The notes under the pieces were generated by a model. That model ran no database searches, had not been told where the DNA came from, and was given only the letters and a program-made list of their open reading frames with translations. A stretch of 64,000 bases of DNA from Telmatospirillum siberiense (lineage in GTDB: Bacteria; Pseudomonadota; Alphaproteobacteria; Rhodospirillales; Magnetospirillaceae), in contig NZ_PIUM01000001.1 of assembly GCF_002845745.1 (NCBI RefSeq), positions 372,001 to 436,000 on the forward strand. The letters run 5' to 3'. The translations under genes and the position numbers were made by a program. Shown piece by piece: positions 61,622 through 64,000 of this stretch; position 1 is the stretch's first letter, and the number at the start of each line of letters is the position of its first letter.

Positions 61622-62134
61622 ATGAACGCCGAGGATCTACGCGCCCTGCAGGCGCCGTTGAAGGACAAATACCGAAATGACGCGGACTCCGCCGTCGTCA
61701 CCCTGACGGCCAGGGGTGAATTGGACGAGGCGAAGATCGTCTGCAAGGTCGAAACCGGTCGCGCCCTGGTCGAAGCCGGCCTGCATCCGGCCACCGGTGG
61801 CGATGGCGGCGAGGCCTGCTCGGGCAACATGCTGCTCGAAGCCCTGGTGGCCTGCGCCGGGGTGACCTTGAAGGCGGTGGCGACGGCCCTGGGCATCACC
61901 TTGCGTGGCGGTACCGTCGCGGCCGAGGGGGATCTGGATTTTCGCGGCACGCTGGGGGTGGCCAGGGATGCGCCGGTCGGCTTCCGGGCCGTCCGCCTCC
62001 GGTTCGACCTGCAGACGGACGCGTCCGAAGAACAGGTCGCCTCGCTGGTCAAGCTGACCGAACGCTACTGCGTCATCTATCAGACGCTGCGCAATCCGCC
62101 ACCGCTTAGCCTGGATATCGACGTTCATGAGTGA
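61622..62134 (+). CDS. OsmC-family protein
   Basis: The 170-residue protein has the OsmC/Ohr fold with two cysteines in the usual places (GEACSGNMLLEALVACAGV, about residues 65-80). Such proteins reduce organic hydroperoxides or bind reactive sulfur species. It overlaps the PLP-enzyme gene by eight bases, linking it to sulfur metabolism. Confidence 0.85.
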   Translation: MNAEDLRALQAPLKDKYRNDADSAVVTLTARGELDEAKIVCKVETGRALVEAGLHPATGGDGGEACSGNMLLEALVACAGVTLKAVATALGITLRGGTVAAEGDLDFRGTLGVARDAPVGFRAVRLRFDLQTDASEEQVASLVKLTERYCVIYQTLRNPPPLSLDIDVHE

Positions 62135-63287
62135 TTGGAGCAAATTCCAGGCTGAGACCCTGGCCGCACAGGCGTTGGGCCTGATCGACGAGGCGAGCGG
62201 GGCGATCATCCCGGCGATCCATCCCTCGACCACCTATCTCCGCGATCCCGACAACGGCTATCGCCGGGGGCGGATCTATGCGCGGGCCGACAATCCCACT
62301 TTCGAGCAGGCCGGGGCCTTGCTCACGGCGCTGGAGGGCGGGGCGGACAGCCTGCTGTTCGCCTCCGGCATGGCGGCGGCGACCGCCGTGTTCCTGGCTC
62401 TTTCGCCCGGCGACCATGTGGTGGTGCCCAAGGTGATGTATTGGGCCTTCCGGGCCTGGCTGCATGAGACGGCGACCCATTGGGGGCTTCGGGTCGAGGA
62501 AGTCGACACCACGGATCTCGATGCGGTGCGTTCGGCCCTCCGACCCGGCGAGACCAGGCTGGTCTGGCTGGAGTCTCCCGCCAATCCGCTGTGGTCGGTG
62601 AGCGATATCGCCGCCATTGCCGATCTCGCCCATCGGGCCGGAGCCCGGCTTGCCGTCGATTCCACCGTCGCCACGCCGGTCTTCACCCGGCCGCTGGATT
62701 TGGGCGCCGATATCGTCATGCATTCGGCGACAAAGTATCTGAACGGTCATTCCGACGTGGTGGCCGGCACCCTGACGACGGCGAAGCAGGATGAGTTCTG
62801 GGCGCGGATTCGCCAGGTTCTGGTGCGCCACGGCGGTATTCTGGGACCCTTCGAGGCCTGGCTTCTGCAACGGGGCATGCGGACCCTGTTCGTCCGTGTG
62901 AAGGCCGCCGCCGCCAGTGCCCAGCGTTTGGCCGAGCGTCTGGCCGCCCACGGGAAGGTAAGCGCCGTGCTTTATCCCGGACTGCCCGGTTTTCCCGGCC
63001 ATGATCTGGCCGCGCGGCAGATGCGGGGCGGCTTCGGCGCCATGCTGTCGATCAGGGTCAAGGCCGGAGAGGCGGCCGCCATCGGCACCGCGGCCAATGT
63101 GGATCTGTGGAAGCGGGCGACGTCGCTGGGTGGCGTCGAAAGCCTGATCGAACACCGTGCCAGCATCGAGGGGCCGTCTTCGCCGGTGCCGTCCGATCTC
63201 TTGCGCCTGTCGGTCGGACTGGAAGCGGCGGACGATCTGTTCGACGATCTGGATCAGGCCTTGCGGCGGGCGGGAGAGCGGGCATGA
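62127..63287 (+). CDS. Cys/Met metabolism PLP enzyme, cystathionine beta-lyase-like
   Basis: The 386-residue enzyme has the trans-sulfuration family motifs: [24 protein letters not shown], the PLP lysine in [17 protein letters not shown] and a C-terminal arginine in LLRLSVGLE. Close relatives are cystathionine beta/gamma-lyase and O-succinylhomoserine sulfhydrylase; sequence alone does not separate them. The next gene starts within its stop codon (ATGA). Confidence 0.88.
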   Translation: MSDWSKFQAETLAAQALGLIDEASGAIIPAIHPSTTYLRDPDNGYRRGRIYARADNPTFEQAGALLTALEGGADSLLFASGMAAATAVFLALSPGDHVVVPKVMYWAFRAWLHETATHWGLRVEEVDTTDLDAVRSALRPGETRLVWLESPANPLWSVSDIAAIADLAHRAGARLAVDSTVATPVFTRPLDLGADIVMHSATKYLNGHSDVVAGTLTTAKQDEFWARIRQVLVRHGGILGPFEAWLLQRGMRTLFVRVKAAAASAQRLAERLAAHGKVSAVLYPGLPGFPGHDLAARQMRGGFGAMLSIRVKAGEAAAIGTAANVDLWKRATSLGGVESLIEHRASIEGPSSPVPSDLLRLSVGLEAADDLFDDLDQALRRAGERA

Positions 63288-64000
63288 CGACGATGGACGG
63301 TCCTCTCGTCTATTCCGACGCCAAGCTGCGCCGGATCCTTTCCTCGGTGCGGACCATCGCCATGGTGGGAGCTTCGGCCAACTGGAACCGGCCCAGCTAT
63401 TTCGTCATGAAGTATCTGCAAAGCAAGGGTTACCGGGTGATTCCGGTCAATCCCGGCCTGGCCGGCCAGCAGTTGCAGGGCGAGACGGTCTATGCCCGCC
63501 TGGCCGATATCCCCGATCCGGTCGACATGGTTGACGTGTTCCGCGCCGCGGATGCCGTACCGGGCATCGTCGAGGAGGCCATCGCCATCAAGGCCAGGGT
63601 GGTCTGGATGCAGTTGGGCGTGCGCCATGACGCGGCCGCCGCCAATGCGGAGGCCGCCGGACTGGAGGTGGTGATGGACCGCTGCCCGAAGATCGAGTTC
63701 GGTCGTTTGGGCGGAGAACTGTCGTGGAGCGGGGTCAACACCGGCCTGATTCTCAATCGCGCCCCGCAGGCGCCGACCGACCGTCACCGCAAGGAACGGC
63801 CGCTTCCCTCCCGCAATATGGATTATGGGTTTGAAACCAAGGCCATCCATTCCGGCGCCGCGCCCGATCCGACCACTGGGGCCCGCATCACGCCGATTTT
63901 CCAGACGGCGTCCTATGTCTTCGAAGATGTCGAGCATGCTGCGTCGCTGTTCAATCTGCACAATTTCGGAAATCTCTATTCCCGGCTGACCAATCCCACG
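63284..64000 (+). CDS. CoA-binding domain fused to O-acetylhomoserine sulfhydrylase (3' end outside window)
   Basis: The frame is open to the right edge; 239 residues are visible. Residues 1-145 form a CoA-binding (YccU-type) Rossmann domain ([26 protein letters not shown]). From residue 172 the sequence is the start of a MetY-type enzyme ([20 protein letters not shown] and [14 protein letters not shown]). MetY makes homocysteine from O-acetylhomoserine and sulfide, releasing acetate. The fused domain may sense acyl-CoA levels; that is inference. Confidence 0.88.
   Translation, partial: MTTMDGPLVYSDAKLRRILSSVRTIAMVGASANWNRPSYFVMKYLQSKGYRVIPVNPGLAGQQLQGETVYARLADIPDPVDMVDVFRAADAVPGIVEEAIAIKARVVWMQLGVRHDAAAANAEAAGLEVVMDRCPKIEFGRLGGELSWSGVNTGLILNRAPQAPTDRHRKERPLPSRNMDYGFETKAIHSGAAPDPTTGARITPIFQTASYVFEDVEHAASLFNLHNFGNLYSRLTNPT

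Overview
The window looks like chromosomal DNA of a GC-rich alphaproteobacterium, most likely a Rhodospirillales/Magnetospirillum-like spirillum. The signs are high GC with G/C third positions, a homologue of mitochondrial complex I subunit NDUFS4, many chemoreceptors and c-di-GMP proteins, MHS-type uptake and Ssu/Pot ABC importers. The genus is inferred from gene content only. No phage, conjugation or CRISPR genes are visible.

Layout. 1-1922: 3' part of a HAMP-PAS-GGDEF-EAL protein. 2052-4892: FAD/4Fe-4S D-2-hydroxyacid (D-lactate type) dehydrogenase. 4922-9079 (minus): potFGHI-like polyamine importer with two hairpins after the binding-protein gene. 9243-11600 (minus): small unknown gene, then SMP-30 lactonase and aldose 1-epimerase. 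11830: tRNA-Pro(UGG). 11982-13283 (minus): MHS transporter. 13703-17201: TorR-like regulator converging on and overlapping a TorS-like hybrid kinase. 17283-17455: two inverted copies of an intergenic repeat. 17521-19662 (minus): membrane chemoreceptor. 19730-24830: GntR regulator and flavoprotein divergent from tcuAB (tricarballylate oxidation), with a candidate GTATAC operator between. 25013: NDUFS4-like subunit. 25357: tRNA-Arg(UCU). 25655-29876: arsenic operon arsR-arsC-acr3-arsD-arsA. 29889-34054: FadR-family regulator divergent from a second D-lactate-dehydrogenase-type gene. 34343: remnant of an enoyl-CoA hydratase gene.

34519-49978 is the most distinctive part. It opens with a stand-alone B12-binding protein carrying the W-x9-EH signature of CarH-type photoreceptors, then a protein with a LuxR-type helix-turn-helix and a LuxR-type regulator whose receiver has lost its phospho-acceptor Asp. 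A complete chemosensory set follows: a soluble receptor with two signalling tips, a triple-CheW protein, CheB, a HEAT-repeat protein, CheR, CheY, CheA, a STAS-like mini-protein, ParA, CheY, and two membrane proteins with a CheZ-like FQDxxxQ motif and an -ELF C-terminus. The tandem-tip receptor and ParA suggest a cytoplasmic array that is positioned in the cell. A convergent terminator separates it from siaDCBA (50080-53881, minus), a phosphatase/kinase switch that controls a diguanylate cyclase.

The right end holds an EnvZ/OmpR-like pair (minus), acetyl-CoA synthetase, ssuA-ssuC-ssuB, an OsmC-family gene, a cystathionine-lyase-family gene and the start of a CoA-binding/O-acetylhomoserine sulfhydrylase fusion. 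Together they read as a sulfur assimilation unit in which Acs could reuse acetate released by the sulfhydrylase. A 143-bp MITE-like element sits between ssuC and ssuB, flanked by a CTAG that looks like a target-site duplication.
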